Source: Acidobacteriota bacterium (GTDB taxonomy: Bacteria; Actinomycetota; Acidimicrobiia; Acidimicrobiales; Ilumatobacteraceae). From it: 33,628 nt of DNA. A program made the translations under genes and the position numbers. This document shows, one piece after another, positions 23,437 to 30,212 of this stretch. The notes under the pieces were generated by a model that saw only the letters and a list, made by a program, of their open reading frames with translations, was not told where the DNA came from and did not search any database. Position 1 is the first letter of the stretch; every line of letters starts with the position of its first letter. Location: NCBI GenBank assembly GCA_018969685.1, contig JAGWXX010000011.1:1-33628 (forward strand), written 5' to 3'.

Positions 23437-23826
23437 ATGGAGGACCACGGAATGGACGGAAACTCGACGTGGAGGGAGTTCACGACGGAGGGCGACGGCC
23501 AGGATTTCCAGGGGTTCACCATCGTCTGGAAGGGCGACGGCGACCCCGATGTCCTCATGCGCATGAGGAACGACGAGACCGGGCGGGAGATCACGTTGTT
23601 GTCCGCGCCGGCCACCCTGTTCCCGGACGATGGACTCGGCCCGTTGGTCACCGCGTTCGAGGACCAGGTGATCGTGACGTTCAACGACGACAAGGTGGAG
23701 GAGATGTTCGACGAGTCGATCCGGGTGAACGGCGAGGTGTACGGGGAGGCGGCGGCGGTGATGCTGCCCATCACCATGCTCATCAGGCTCGCCATGAAGG
23801 CGGCGGAGCCCTACTTCGGCACCTAG
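23437..23826 (+). CDS. Hypothetical protein, 129 residues
   Basis: An acidic, soluble-looking protein without signal peptide. I do not recognise a family. The first half alternates strands (FQGFTIVWKGDG, DVLMRMRN, REITLLSAPATLF) and the second ends with a possible amphipathic or membrane-associated helix (AAAVMLPITMLIRLAMKAAEPYF, residues about 104-126). The start at ATG 23437 is well supported by GGAGGA six bases upstream. It is divergent from the membrane protease and convergent with the DUF1330-like gene, sharing a CTAG in which the two TAG stops overlap. Confidence 0.75.
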   Translation: MEDHGMDGNSTWREFTTEGDGQDFQGFTIVWKGDGDPDVLMRMRNDETGREITLLSAPATLFPDDGLGPLVTAFEDQVIVTFNDDKVEEMFDESIRVNGEVYGEAAAVMLPITMLIRLAMKAAEPYFGT

Positions 23827-24539
23827 CCCGTGGTCACCGCATCCAGCGTCACCCGCAGGCTCATCGCGTAGTCCTCGCCGCTGTGGCCGGCACCGGCCGC
23901 CTCGGCGAGGGTGCGCGCCTCGTCGGCCGACGGTGCCGCGACGAACTGCACGGTGTCCCACGACCGGCCGTCGCCGATGACGGTGCCCTCGGCGGCGAAG
24001 TTGACGGCCCCGGGTAGAGCAGCGAACGCCGCCGCGGCGTCGGTTCCGCGGCGCACGACCATCGCCGCGAAGCGGTCGGGTCCGTGCTCGGGCCGGGGGC
24101 GCGCGTCCAGCGCCACGTCCTCGGGCCGGCAGCAGACGATGATCGTGCGCAGCATTCCGGCGGCTTTGTGCTGGTGCTTGTCCGAGAAGTCGCGCCGCGC
24201 CTGCATGTCGATGAACGACTTGCGCGTCGCGTACCGCACGATGGCGATGCGGTCCCAGTCGTCGCCGCCGGAGTGGGTGCCCAGCACGTCGGCGACGAAC
24301 ACGATCGTCGCGCCGATCTTGCTCAGGATGGACGCCGGGTTGTAGCGGTCGTCGGCCTCGCGGCCGCTGATCGCCCCGTCGGGCCCGGAGCCGTCCGCGT
24401 ATTGGGCGACCTCGCGGTACTTCATGAGGTTCACCATGTAGATGGGGCCGTCGTCCTCCGGTGCGCGGGTCGCCAGCGACATCGCGTAGTCCTTGTCGAT
24501 GGTCCCGTACCGGTGCTTGAGCGGCTGCTCGTCGGCCAT
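23823..24539 (-). CDS. DUF1330-like dimeric alpha/beta-barrel protein
   Basis: A 238-residue protein of two similar halves. The first half contains PIYMVNLMKYRE, then GATIVFVADVLGTHSGG and WDRIAIVRYATRKSFIDM, the pattern of DUF1330/dimeric alpha-beta-barrel proteins; the second half is less conserved. These proteins are small, often of unknown enzymatic role. ATG 24539 has GGGGGA four bases upstream; ATG 24551 is an in-frame alternative four codons longer. TACTGT upstream (minus strand, 24569-24564) may be the -10. The gene is divergent from the aldehyde dehydrogenase gene. Confidence 0.72.
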   Translation of the reverse strand: MADEQPLKHRYGTIDKDYAMSLATRAPEDDGPIYMVNLMKYREVAQYADGSGPDGAISGREADDRYNPASILSKIGATIVFVADVLGTHSGGDDWDRIAIVRYATRKSFIDMQARRDFSDKHQHKAAGMLRTIIVCCRPEDVALDARPRPEHGPDRFAAMVVRRGTDAAAAFAALPGAVNFAAEGTVIGDGRSWDTVQFVAAPSADEARTLAEAAGAGHSGEDYAMSLRVTLDAVTTG

Positions 24540-24610
24540 GTCGTCCCCCATTCGCGTCCGTCGCGACAGTAGCCACGGACGGATCGGGAAGGGCCATCGG
24601 ACGTCCTTGC

Positions 24611-24616
24611 TACGGT
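24611..24616 (+). promoter_or_regulatory. -10 candidate for the aldehyde dehydrogenase gene
   Basis: TACGGT lies about 40 bases before GTG 24656. The leader then carries GGGGAGGGGA, a strong purine-rich ribosome site four bases before the start. Confidence 0.4.
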
Positions 24617-24655
24617 TCGCGGGGCGCCGGTGCGGTGCGCGGGGGAGGGGACAAC

Positions 24656-26185
24656 GTGGCGACGACTGCCGTGCAGCGCCTGATGGAGACGCGCTCGGGC
24701 CACCTCTTCCTCGGCGGCGAGTACGTCGCGTCGGCGGGTGCGCTGCACGACGTGATCGACCCCGCAACCGAGCAGCGGTCCGGCCGGTACGCCGACGCCA
24801 CGCCCGACGAGGTGGACGGTGCGGTCGCTGCAGCCGCCGTCGCGCAGCGCGAGTGGTGGGCGATGAGCGCGCTCGACCGCGCGGCGGCGCTCCACGTGGT
24901 CGCCGACCGGATGCTCGCCGCGACCGCGACTGTCGGCGAGTGCCTGACGCGCGAGATGGGCAAGCCGTTCCGCGAGTCGAACTGGGAGGGCGGCGCGTCG
25001 GCGGGAGCCTTCCGCTACTACGCAGAGCTCGCGCGCCACGACCAGGGCCGCATCGCCGGCCCTGCCATCGCGGGCCAGGTGCACATGACGATGAAGGAGC
25101 CGCTCGGCACCGTGGTGTCGATCGTGCCGTTCAACTTCCCCGTCCTGCTGTTCGGGTGGCAGGCAGCGGGTGCCCTTGCTGCGGGCAACGCGATCATCGT
25201 CAAGCCCTCCGACCTCACGCCGCTGACGCTGCTGCTCCTGATGGAGTCCTTTCGGGACCTTCCGCCGGGCCTCGTGCAGGTGGTGACGGGCGGTGCCGAG
25301 GTCGGACAGGCGCTGGTTGCGCACCGCGACACGCACGGCGTGGCGTTCACCGGCAGCGTCGGTGCGGCGCGCGCGGTGGCCCGTGCCGCGGCGGACCGCT
25401 TCAAGCCGGCGCTCATCGAGGCGTCGGGGAACGACGCGTTCATCGTCATGCCGTCGGCCGACGTCGCCACTGCGGCCCGCGGCGCGGCGTTCGCCGCGTT
25501 CCTCAATTGCGGCCAGGTGTGCACCTCGGCCGAGCGCTTCTTCGTCCACCGCGACGTGCACGACGAGTTCCTCGGTGCGCTCGCCCGCGAGGCGTCGGCG
25601 CTGCGCGTCGGCGGCGGGCTCGAGGCGTCCGTCGACATCGGGCCGATGGCGGCGGCTCGCGAGCGCGACCGCGTCGAGCGCATCGTCGGCGAGGCCGTCG
25701 CCGCCGGTGCGCGGGTCGTCTGTGGAGGCCGACGCCCGCCTGGCCGGACGACCGGGTGGTTCTACGAGCCGACGGTGCTGTCGGTGCACCCGGACAATCC
25801 GGTCATGCACGGCGAGTGCTTCGGACCGCTCGCGCCGGTGGCGGCGGTCGGCTCGCTCGACGAGGCGATCGCGCGCGCCAACGGATCCGAGCTCGGTCTC
25901 GGCGCCAACATCTACACGACCGACCTGTCCGAGGCGTTCCGCGCGGTGCGCGAGATCGAGACGGGCATCGTGTGGGTGAACACCCCGCTCAACGACAACG
26001 ACGCCGTGCCGTTCGGCGGACGGAAGTTCACCGGGTCCGGCCGCGAGCTCGGCGCCGAGGGCCTCGAGCAGTTCCGCCGCTCAAAGATGGTGATGATCGC
26101 CCCCGACGCGGCACCCGACCCCGAGTGGTTTCCGTACCCGGACGGCGACGACTATCCGTCCGTCTCGGGCGGGGGTGCCTCGTGA
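24656..26185 (+). CDS. Aldehyde dehydrogenase (NAD(P)+)
   Basis: A 509-residue ALDH-superfamily enzyme oxidising an aldehyde to a carboxylic acid. Key features: SIVPFNFP with N160, the cofactor-binding KPSD (K183), GVAFTGSVGAARA (228-240), the general base E255 in LIEASGND, and the nucleophile C289 in NCGQVCTSAERFF. ECFGPLAPVAAV and the C-terminal PFGGRKFTGSGRE are typical. The usual ELGG motif reads EASG, a modest departure. The substrate cannot be told. The start follows a clear purine-rich ribosome site. A DoxX-like gene overlaps the stop by GTGA, so the pair is co-translated. Confidence 0.93.
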   Translation: MATTAVQRLMETRSGHLFLGGEYVASAGALHDVIDPATEQRSGRYADATPDEVDGAVAAAAVAQREWWAMSALDRAAALHVVADRMLAATATVGECLTREMGKPFRESNWEGGASAGAFRYYAELARHDQGRIAGPAIAGQVHMTMKEPLGTVVSIVPFNFPVLLFGWQAAGALAAGNAIIVKPSDLTPLTLLLLMESFRDLPPGLVQVVTGGAEVGQALVAHRDTHGVAFTGSVGAARAVARAAADRFKPALIEASGNDAFIVMPSADVATAARGAAFAAFLNCGQVCTSAERFFVHRDVHDEFLGALAREASALRVGGGLEASVDIGPMAAARERDRVERIVGEAVAAGARVVCGGRRPPGRTTGWFYEPTVLSVHPDNPVMHGECFGPLAPVAAVGSLDEAIARANGSELGLGANIYTTDLSEAFRAVREIETGIVWVNTPLNDNDAVPFGGRKFTGSGRELGAEGLEQFRRSKMVMIAPDAAPDPEWFPYPDGDDYPSVSGGGAS

Positions 26186-26592
26186 CCGGCGGATCGGTCG
26201 CGTCGCGCCGCACGGTGGGTGAGCGGGCCGCGGTGCCGATGGGCGTCGCCCTCGTGGTCATCGGCGCCGTGCACTTCGCGTCGCCCGGGTTCTTCGACGA
26301 GATCGTGCCGCCGTGGCTGCCGCCCAGCGAACGATTCTGGACGCTGGCGAGCGGCGTTGCCGAGGTGCTGGTCGGCATCGCGCTGCTCGTGCCGCGCACG
26401 CGCCGCCGCGCGGGGTGGGCCGCCGCCGCGCTGTTCGTCGCCGTGTACCCCGGCAACCTCTACATGGTGTGGGACTGGCGCGACCGCGCGTGGACCGAGC
26501 AGGCCGTGGCGTGGATCCGCCTGCCGTTCCAGTTTCCGCTCATCTGGCTGGCGCTGCGCATCGCCCGCGACCCGTCACCGCAACCCCGCTGA
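26182..26592 (+). CDS. DoxX-like small membrane protein
   Basis: A 136-residue membrane protein with about four helices (residues about 18-36, 51-68, 73-92 and 110-126). The IGAVHFASPGFFDEIVPPWLP segment and GVAEVLVGIALL pattern are typical of DoxX-family relatives. Family members are small quinone- or redox-associated membrane proteins, but the function here is not established. GTG 26182 overlaps the aldehyde dehydrogenase stop (GTGA). It is followed by CCCCG-CTGA-CGGGG, a short hairpin that includes the stop codon. Confidence 0.78.
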   Translation: MTGGSVASRRTVGERAAVPMGVALVVIGAVHFASPGFFDEIVPPWLPPSERFWTLASGVAEVLVGIALLVPRTRRRAGWAAAALFVAVYPGNLYMVWDWRDRAWTEQAVAWIRLPFQFPLIWLALRIARDPSPQPR

Positions 26593-26597
26593 CGGGG
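26584..26597. terminator. Short hairpin between convergent genes
   Basis: CCCCG and CGGGG pair around the loop CTGA at the 3' end of the DoxX-like gene, in the 13-base gap before the convergent DUF1761 gene. It is weak and has no T-run. Confidence 0.3.
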
Positions 26598-26605
26598 CGC
26601 GTCGG

Positions 26606-27019
26606 TCAGCGCATCGCGGAGAGGATCGCCCCGGCGATCGTCCAGTTCAGGACGTCGTTGCCGGCCTCGATGAGCCACACGCGGTAGCCGTGGCCGCCAA
26701 AGAGCCGGTGGCCGAGCATCGCCGCCGCCGCGGCACAGCCCAGGAGCGCTCCCCAGCCTGCACCCGATGCCGCTCCGAGCCCCGCGTCGCCGCCGATCCG
26801 GTCGAGCGCGATCTCGAGCACCAGCACCTGCACGGCGATGGCGACGGCCTGGCTGCCGAAGAGCAGGCCCATGCCCCCGCCGTCGCCGGGCTGCGCGTCG
26901 CCGCGGCCCATGAGCCTCCACCACACGGGAAAGAACGTCTTGCCGTTGAACCATGCAAAGCCGCTCGCGAACACCGCGAGGAAGGCGACGAGACACGCGA
27001 GCCAGTTGACGTTGGACAT
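26606..27019 (-). CDS. DUF1761-type membrane protein
   Basis: A 137-residue membrane protein. The start MSNVNWLACLVAFLAVFASGFAWF, a charged loop (KTFFPVWWRLMGRGDAQPGD) and three later helices, ending in WLIEAGNDVLNWTIAGAILS, fit DUF1761 membrane proteins. The function is unknown. ATG 27019 has TACCGT seven bases upstream within a palindrome. It is divergent from an unknown gene. Confidence 0.72.
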   Translation of the reverse strand: MSNVNWLACLVAFLAVFASGFAWFNGKTFFPVWWRLMGRGDAQPGDGGGMGLLFGSQAVAIAVQVLVLEIALDRIGGDAGLGAASGAGWGALLGCAAAAAMLGHRLFGGHGYRVWLIEAGNDVLNWTIAGAILSAMR

Positions 27020-27026
27020 GTCATCC

Positions 27027-27036
27027 ACGGTACCGT
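27027..27036. promoter_or_regulatory. Palindromic -10 (ACGGTACCGT) before the DUF1761 gene
   Basis: The same 10-bp palindrome as before moeA. Leftward TACCGT (27032-27027) is seven bases before ATG 27019. Rightward TACCGT (27031-27036) faces the unknown gene at 27069, with a leader of about 25 bases and GGTGGA at 27054-27059. Confidence 0.5.
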
Positions 27037-27068
27037 GCGGCCTGCATGCGGCCGGTGGACCTGCTTCC

Positions 27069-27419
27069 GTGACGTCAAGGGCCGTGCTCGACGAGCACGG
27101 GCTCGTGGTCCAGCTCGACGTCCCCGCGCGGATCGCAGGCGTCGTCGGCCGGCGCATCGTCGTGCCGCGCGACGAGATCGTCCGCGAGTGGACGTCGGAC
27201 GCGCGGACGGTCGGCCGTACGTTGCGCTGGAGGATCGCCGGCACGGCGGTCACGCGCCAGCGTGCGATGGGCTGGTTCAGCAGGCCCGGTCACCGCGGGG
27301 CGTGGGCGTGGGTGTGGCTCACGCCCGGCCGCGCCGTGCGCGTGATCGAGACGTCGCGCCGGCGCCCGGGACTCGTCGCGGTTCCCGAGGACTGGTTCGG
27401 CGGCGGCTCAGCGCGCTGA
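27069..27419 (+). CDS. Hypothetical protein, 116 residues, PH-like appearance
   Basis: A small basic protein with no membrane segment. I do not recognise the family. It alternates short strands (GLVVQLDVPARI, RRIVVPRDEIVREW, AWVWLTPGRAVRVIE) like a small beta-rich or PH-like domain and ends PGLVAVPEDWFGGG. GTG 27069 is chosen because GGTGGA lies nine bases upstream. It overlaps the 3' end of the convergent oxidoreductase gene by 12 bases. Confidence 0.6.
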   Translation: MTSRAVLDEHGLVVQLDVPARIAGVVGRRIVVPRDEIVREWTSDARTVGRTLRWRIAGTAVTRQRAMGWFSRPGHRGAWAWVWLTPGRAVRVIETSRRRPGLVAVPEDWFGGGSAR

Positions 27420-28907
27420 GCCGTGCACGAAGGCCGTGCCGGCCTCGGCGTCGCGGCAGATGCCGCGCACGAGTCCGGGGAACACGAAGCCGTGGAACGG
27501 GGCGACCAGCAGCCAGTAGACGCGGCCGAGCAGTCCGCGCGGATGGAAGCGCGCGGTCTGCACGATCGTCGAGCCGCCCGCTCCGTCGTCGGCGACCTCC
27601 CACTGCAGCCATGCGTCGCCCGGCAGGCGCATCTCGGCGCGCAGTCGCACCAGGCGCGACGGCTCCAGCGCCTCGACCCGCCAGAAGTCGACCGGATCGC
27701 CGACCGACAACCGGTCGGGGTGCAGCCGGCCTCGGCGCATGCCGACGCCGCCCATCAGCGTGTCGGCGATGCCGCGCAGCCACCACATCCAGCCGCCCGC
27801 GTACCAGCCGGTGTCGCCGCCGATCCTGCACACCGTCCGCCACACGGCCTCGGCGCTCGCAGAGGACGCGCGCTCCCGACGGTCGGACAGCACCGTGCCG
27901 CCGGCCCACGATGGATCGGTGGGCTGTGGCGCGGCAGGTGCGCGCCCGCCGAGCTCGGCCATCGCCCAGCTCGTCGGCACCCTTCCCGCGCGCGACCGCC
28001 CCAGCGCGAGCCGCACCGCCTCGCGGTACGTGAGCTGCTCGGTGGGCATCGCGTCGGCGGCCGCGCGCCCCGTCACCACGACGTCGTTGACGAGGCTCTC
28101 GATCAGCGGCTTCGCGAGCGCGGGGGGGATCGGTGTGACGAGTCCGATCCAGTGCGACGAGAGCCGCGGGGTGAGGAACGGCACGCGCACGATCAGCCGC
28201 TTGCGCAGGCCGGCTTCCTGTGCGTACTGCTCCATCATCTGCCGGTAGGTCAGCACCTCGGGGCCGCCGACGTCGAGCACGGTCCCGGTCACGTCCGCGG
28301 TGAGCGACTCGGCGAGGTAGTGCAGCACGTTGCGGATCGCGACGGGCTGGCAGCGGGTATCCACCCACTTCGGCGTCACCATCGCGGGCAGCACCTCCAC
28401 GAGGTAGCGGAGCATCTCGAAGCTGGCGGACCCCGAGCCGATGATCACGGCGGCGCGCAGCTCGACCACCGGGACGCCGCCGCCGGCCAGCTCGGCACCC
28501 ACCTCCTGGCGGCTGGCGAGGTGCTCGCTCAGCGACGACGTGCTGCGGTCGCCGAGGCCGCCGAGGTAGACGATGCGCCGCACACCCGCCGCCGCCGCGG
28601 CCTCGCGGAAGTTGCGCGCGACCGCACGGTCGTGCTCGGCCCAGTCGGCGGTGGCGCCGATGGAGTGCACGAGGTAGTACGCCGCGTCGACGCCGCGCAT
28701 CGCGCCCGCGAGGTCGCCGCCGACGTCGCCCTGCACGACCTCGACGCGCCCGAACCACGGCGCGGCTGCGACCTTCGCCGGGGTGCGCAGGAGGCACCGC
28801 ACGCGGTAGCCGCGCTCGAGCAGCGTCGTGACCAGTCGCCCCCCGACGTAGCCGCTCGCGCCGGTGACGAGGACGAGCGAGCCGGACGGAATGGGAGGTG
28901 CAGACAC
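27408..28907 (-). CDS. SDR/NAD(P)-binding oxidoreductase with C-terminal DUF2867
   Basis: A 499-residue two-domain protein. The N-terminal Rossmann domain has VTGASGYVGG (residues 14-23, GxxGxxG) and YYLVHSIG / RIVYLGGLGD, typical of atypical SDRs that bind NAD(P). The C-terminal third (from about residue 340) is DUF2867, with DPVDFWRVEALEPSRLVRLRAEM and FHPRGLLGRVYWLLVAPFHGFVF. Such fusions are common in actinobacteria; they are often annotated as epimerase-like, but the substrate is unknown. GTG 28907 has GATACT six bases upstream, one base off TANNNT. It is divergent from tspO. Confidence 0.85.
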   Translation of the reverse strand: MSAPPIPSGSLVLVTGASGYVGGRLVTTLLERGYRVRCLLRTPAKVAAAPWFGRVEVVQGDVGGDLAGAMRGVDAAYYLVHSIGATADWAEHDRAVARNFREAAAAAGVRRIVYLGGLGDRSTSSLSEHLASRQEVGAELAGGGVPVVELRAAVIIGSGSASFEMLRYLVEVLPAMVTPKWVDTRCQPVAIRNVLHYLAESLTADVTGTVLDVGGPEVLTYRQMMEQYAQEAGLRKRLIVRVPFLTPRLSSHWIGLVTPIPPALAKPLIESLVNDVVVTGRAAADAMPTEQLTYREAVRLALGRSRAGRVPTSWAMAELGGRAPAAPQPTDPSWAGGTVLSDRRERASSASAEAVWRTVCRIGGDTGWYAGGWMWWLRGIADTLMGGVGMRRGRLHPDRLSVGDPVDFWRVEALEPSRLVRLRAEMRLPGDAWLQWEVADDGAGGSTIVQTARFHPRGLLGRVYWLLVAPFHGFVFPGLVRGICRDAEAGTAFVHGSAR

Positions 28908-28960
28908 GGACCCAGTATCGCGACCGTCCGGCCGGCGCGGAGCATGGAGCGTCAGATCGG

Positions 28961-28966
28961 TAGCGT
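28961..28966 (+). promoter_or_regulatory. -10 element for tspO (leaderless)
   Basis: TAGCGT is seven bases before GTG 28974. The in-frame ATG at 28944 lies upstream of this promoter, so it is not favoured. Confidence 0.5.
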
Positions 28967-28973
28967 GCCCGGC

Positions 28974-29444
28974 GTGTCGTCCCGTCTCGCCGCCGCGCTC
29001 GCGTCGACGGCCGTCGTGCTCGGGTACGCGGTCGGGTCGGGGCTCTGGGTGTCGTCGGGCGACGGGTGGTACCGCTCGCTCGTGCGGCCGTCGTGGCAGC
29101 CTCCCGGCGCGGTGTTCGGGCTCATCTGGCCCTACAACTTTCTCGCCCTCGGCGTCGCGGGCTGGATCGTCGCCCACCGGGGCACGACGGCCGACCGGAC
29201 CGCATGGCTCTGCTCGCTGGCCGTGGGCGTCGCCGGGGCGCTCGCGTGGGCGCGCCTGTTCTACGTGTCGCACTCGCTGTGGCCGGCGACGGCGGCGCTC
29301 GCCGTGGCTGCGGTGCTGGCATGGCCGCTCGTCGTGGTGGCGTGGAGGACTGCTCCGGCCCTCGGGCTTGCGGTGGCGCCCTATGCGGTCTGGGTCGCCG
29401 TCGCAGCCTCGCTCGCGGCGGGATACGCGTCGCTCAACCGCTAG
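28974..29444 (+). CDS. tspO: TspO/MBR-family tryptophan-rich sensory protein
   Basis: A 156-residue membrane protein with five helices and the family signature RPSWQPPGAVFGLIWPYNFLALGVAGW. It also has AWARLFYVSHSLWPATAAL. TspO proteins bind porphyrins and related ligands and are linked to stress and photo-oxidative responses. GTG 28974 was preferred over ATG 28944 because a -10 sits seven bases before it. It is divergent from the SDR/DUF2867 gene. Confidence 0.86.
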   Translation: MSSRLAAALASTAVVLGYAVGSGLWVSSGDGWYRSLVRPSWQPPGAVFGLIWPYNFLALGVAGWIVAHRGTTADRTAWLCSLAVGVAGALAWARLFYVSHSLWPATAALAVAAVLAWPLVVVAWRTAPALGLAVAPYAVWVAVAASLAAGYASLNR

Positions 29445-29511
29445 CCCGGCAGGGCCAAACGTCTGTTCGCCCGCGGAGGGGATGACGGGCCGGGTTGTAG
29501 CGGATTCGTAA

Positions 29512-29517
29512 TAGACT
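29512..29517 (+). promoter_or_regulatory. -10 candidate for the 172-residue membrane protein gene
   Basis: TAGACT, within TAATAGACT, lies ten bases before ATG 29528 in an AT-richer stretch; predicted leader about three to four bases. Confidence 0.45.
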
Positions 29518-29527
29518 GCGGCTCGGC

Positions 29528-30046
29528 ATGAGTACCGTCATTTTGATGCTCGTGGGCGCGGCATGGCTGGCCGTGCTGCTCCCGCCGATGATCAAGTCGC
29601 GCCTGCACGGCTCGCCCGGCAACTCGATGAACACCTTCCGCCGGCAGATGTCGTCGCTGCAGTCGCCCGGGGCGCGGGCGACCGACCTGCGCGGACTGTC
29701 GCGGCCCCTTGCACCGTCGCCCACCCGCGGCACCCGTCGTCCGGGCTACGGGCGCGGCGACGACATGTCCGGTGCGCTGTCGCGCGGCGACCGGTCGCGC
29801 CAGGCTCGTCAGGCGCGCGAGGCGCGCCGGCGCGAGATGGAGGCCCAGCACCGCCGGAAGAACACGGTGCTCACCCTCGTCATCACCACCGCGACGTCGC
29901 TCTTCGTCTCGCTCACCACCGGATCGATGGGATTCACGACGCTGTTCACGGCCTCGCTGATTGCCACGGTGCTCTACTGCTACTGGTTGCGCCAGCTGCG
30001 CATCAAGCGCGAGAACGAGCGCTACCTCAACCGCTACAACCGCTGA
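29528..30046 (+). CDS. Hypothetical membrane protein, 172 residues
   Basis: Not recognised at family level. It has one N-terminal helix (about 2-21), a long basic, Ser/Pro/Arg-rich cytoplasmic-looking stretch (22-84), a charged possible coiled coil (about 85-111), then two helices (about 112-130 and 136-155) and a basic tail ending RYLNRYNR. Such proteins occur in actinobacteria near cell-division or envelope genes, but I cannot assign a role. It is followed after 71 bases by tRNA-Ala. Confidence 0.72.
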   Translation: MSTVILMLVGAAWLAVLLPPMIKSRLHGSPGNSMNTFRRQMSSLQSPGARATDLRGLSRPLAPSPTRGTRRPGYGRGDDMSGALSRGDRSRQARQAREARRREMEAQHRRKNTVLTLVITTATSLFVSLTTGSMGFTTLFTASLIATVLYCYWLRQLRIKRENERYLNRYNR

Positions 30047-30097
30047 GCGGCGGGCGCCGGAGGCGCAGCGGCTTCGCCGTGCGGCGCACCGACCCGC

Positions 30098-30103
30098 TAC
30101 GCT
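30098..30103 (+). promoter_or_regulatory. -10 candidate for tRNA-Ala
   Basis: TACGCT lies 14 bases before the first tRNA base, giving a short 5' leader for RNase P to remove. Confidence 0.35.
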
Positions 30104-30117
30104 CACGGGAACAAGTC

Positions 30118-30190
30118 GGGGCTGTAGCTCAGTTGGTAGAGCGGTACGTTCGCAATGTACAGGCCAGGGGTTCAATTCCCCTCAGCTCCA
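30118..30190 (+). tRNA. tRNA-Ala (anticodon CGC)
   Basis: A 73-base cloverleaf. Acceptor GGGGCTG (30118-30124) pairs with CAGCTCC (30183-30189) with one G-U pair, which is exactly G3-U70, the alanine identity element. The D arm is GCTC/GAGC, the anticodon stem GTACG/TGTAC with loop TTCGCAA (anticodon CGC, 30151-30153), and the T arm AGGGG/CCCCT with loop TTCAATT. The discriminator is A; CCA is not encoded. It reads GCG, a common Ala codon in this GC-rich genome. Confidence 0.95.
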
Positions 30191-30212
30191 CGCGGCGCAC
30201 GGGGGGAGCGGC

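Noticed and set aside
28944-28973. ATG 28944 as the tspO start
   Set aside because: It is in frame but lies upstream of the TAGCGT at 28961-28966, which places the transcript start next to GTG 28974; the extra residues also do not resemble the TspO N-terminus.
29469-29490. GCCCG/CGGGC hairpin after tspO as a terminator
   Set aside because: Only five pairs around a 12-base loop in GC-rich DNA, easily expected by chance.
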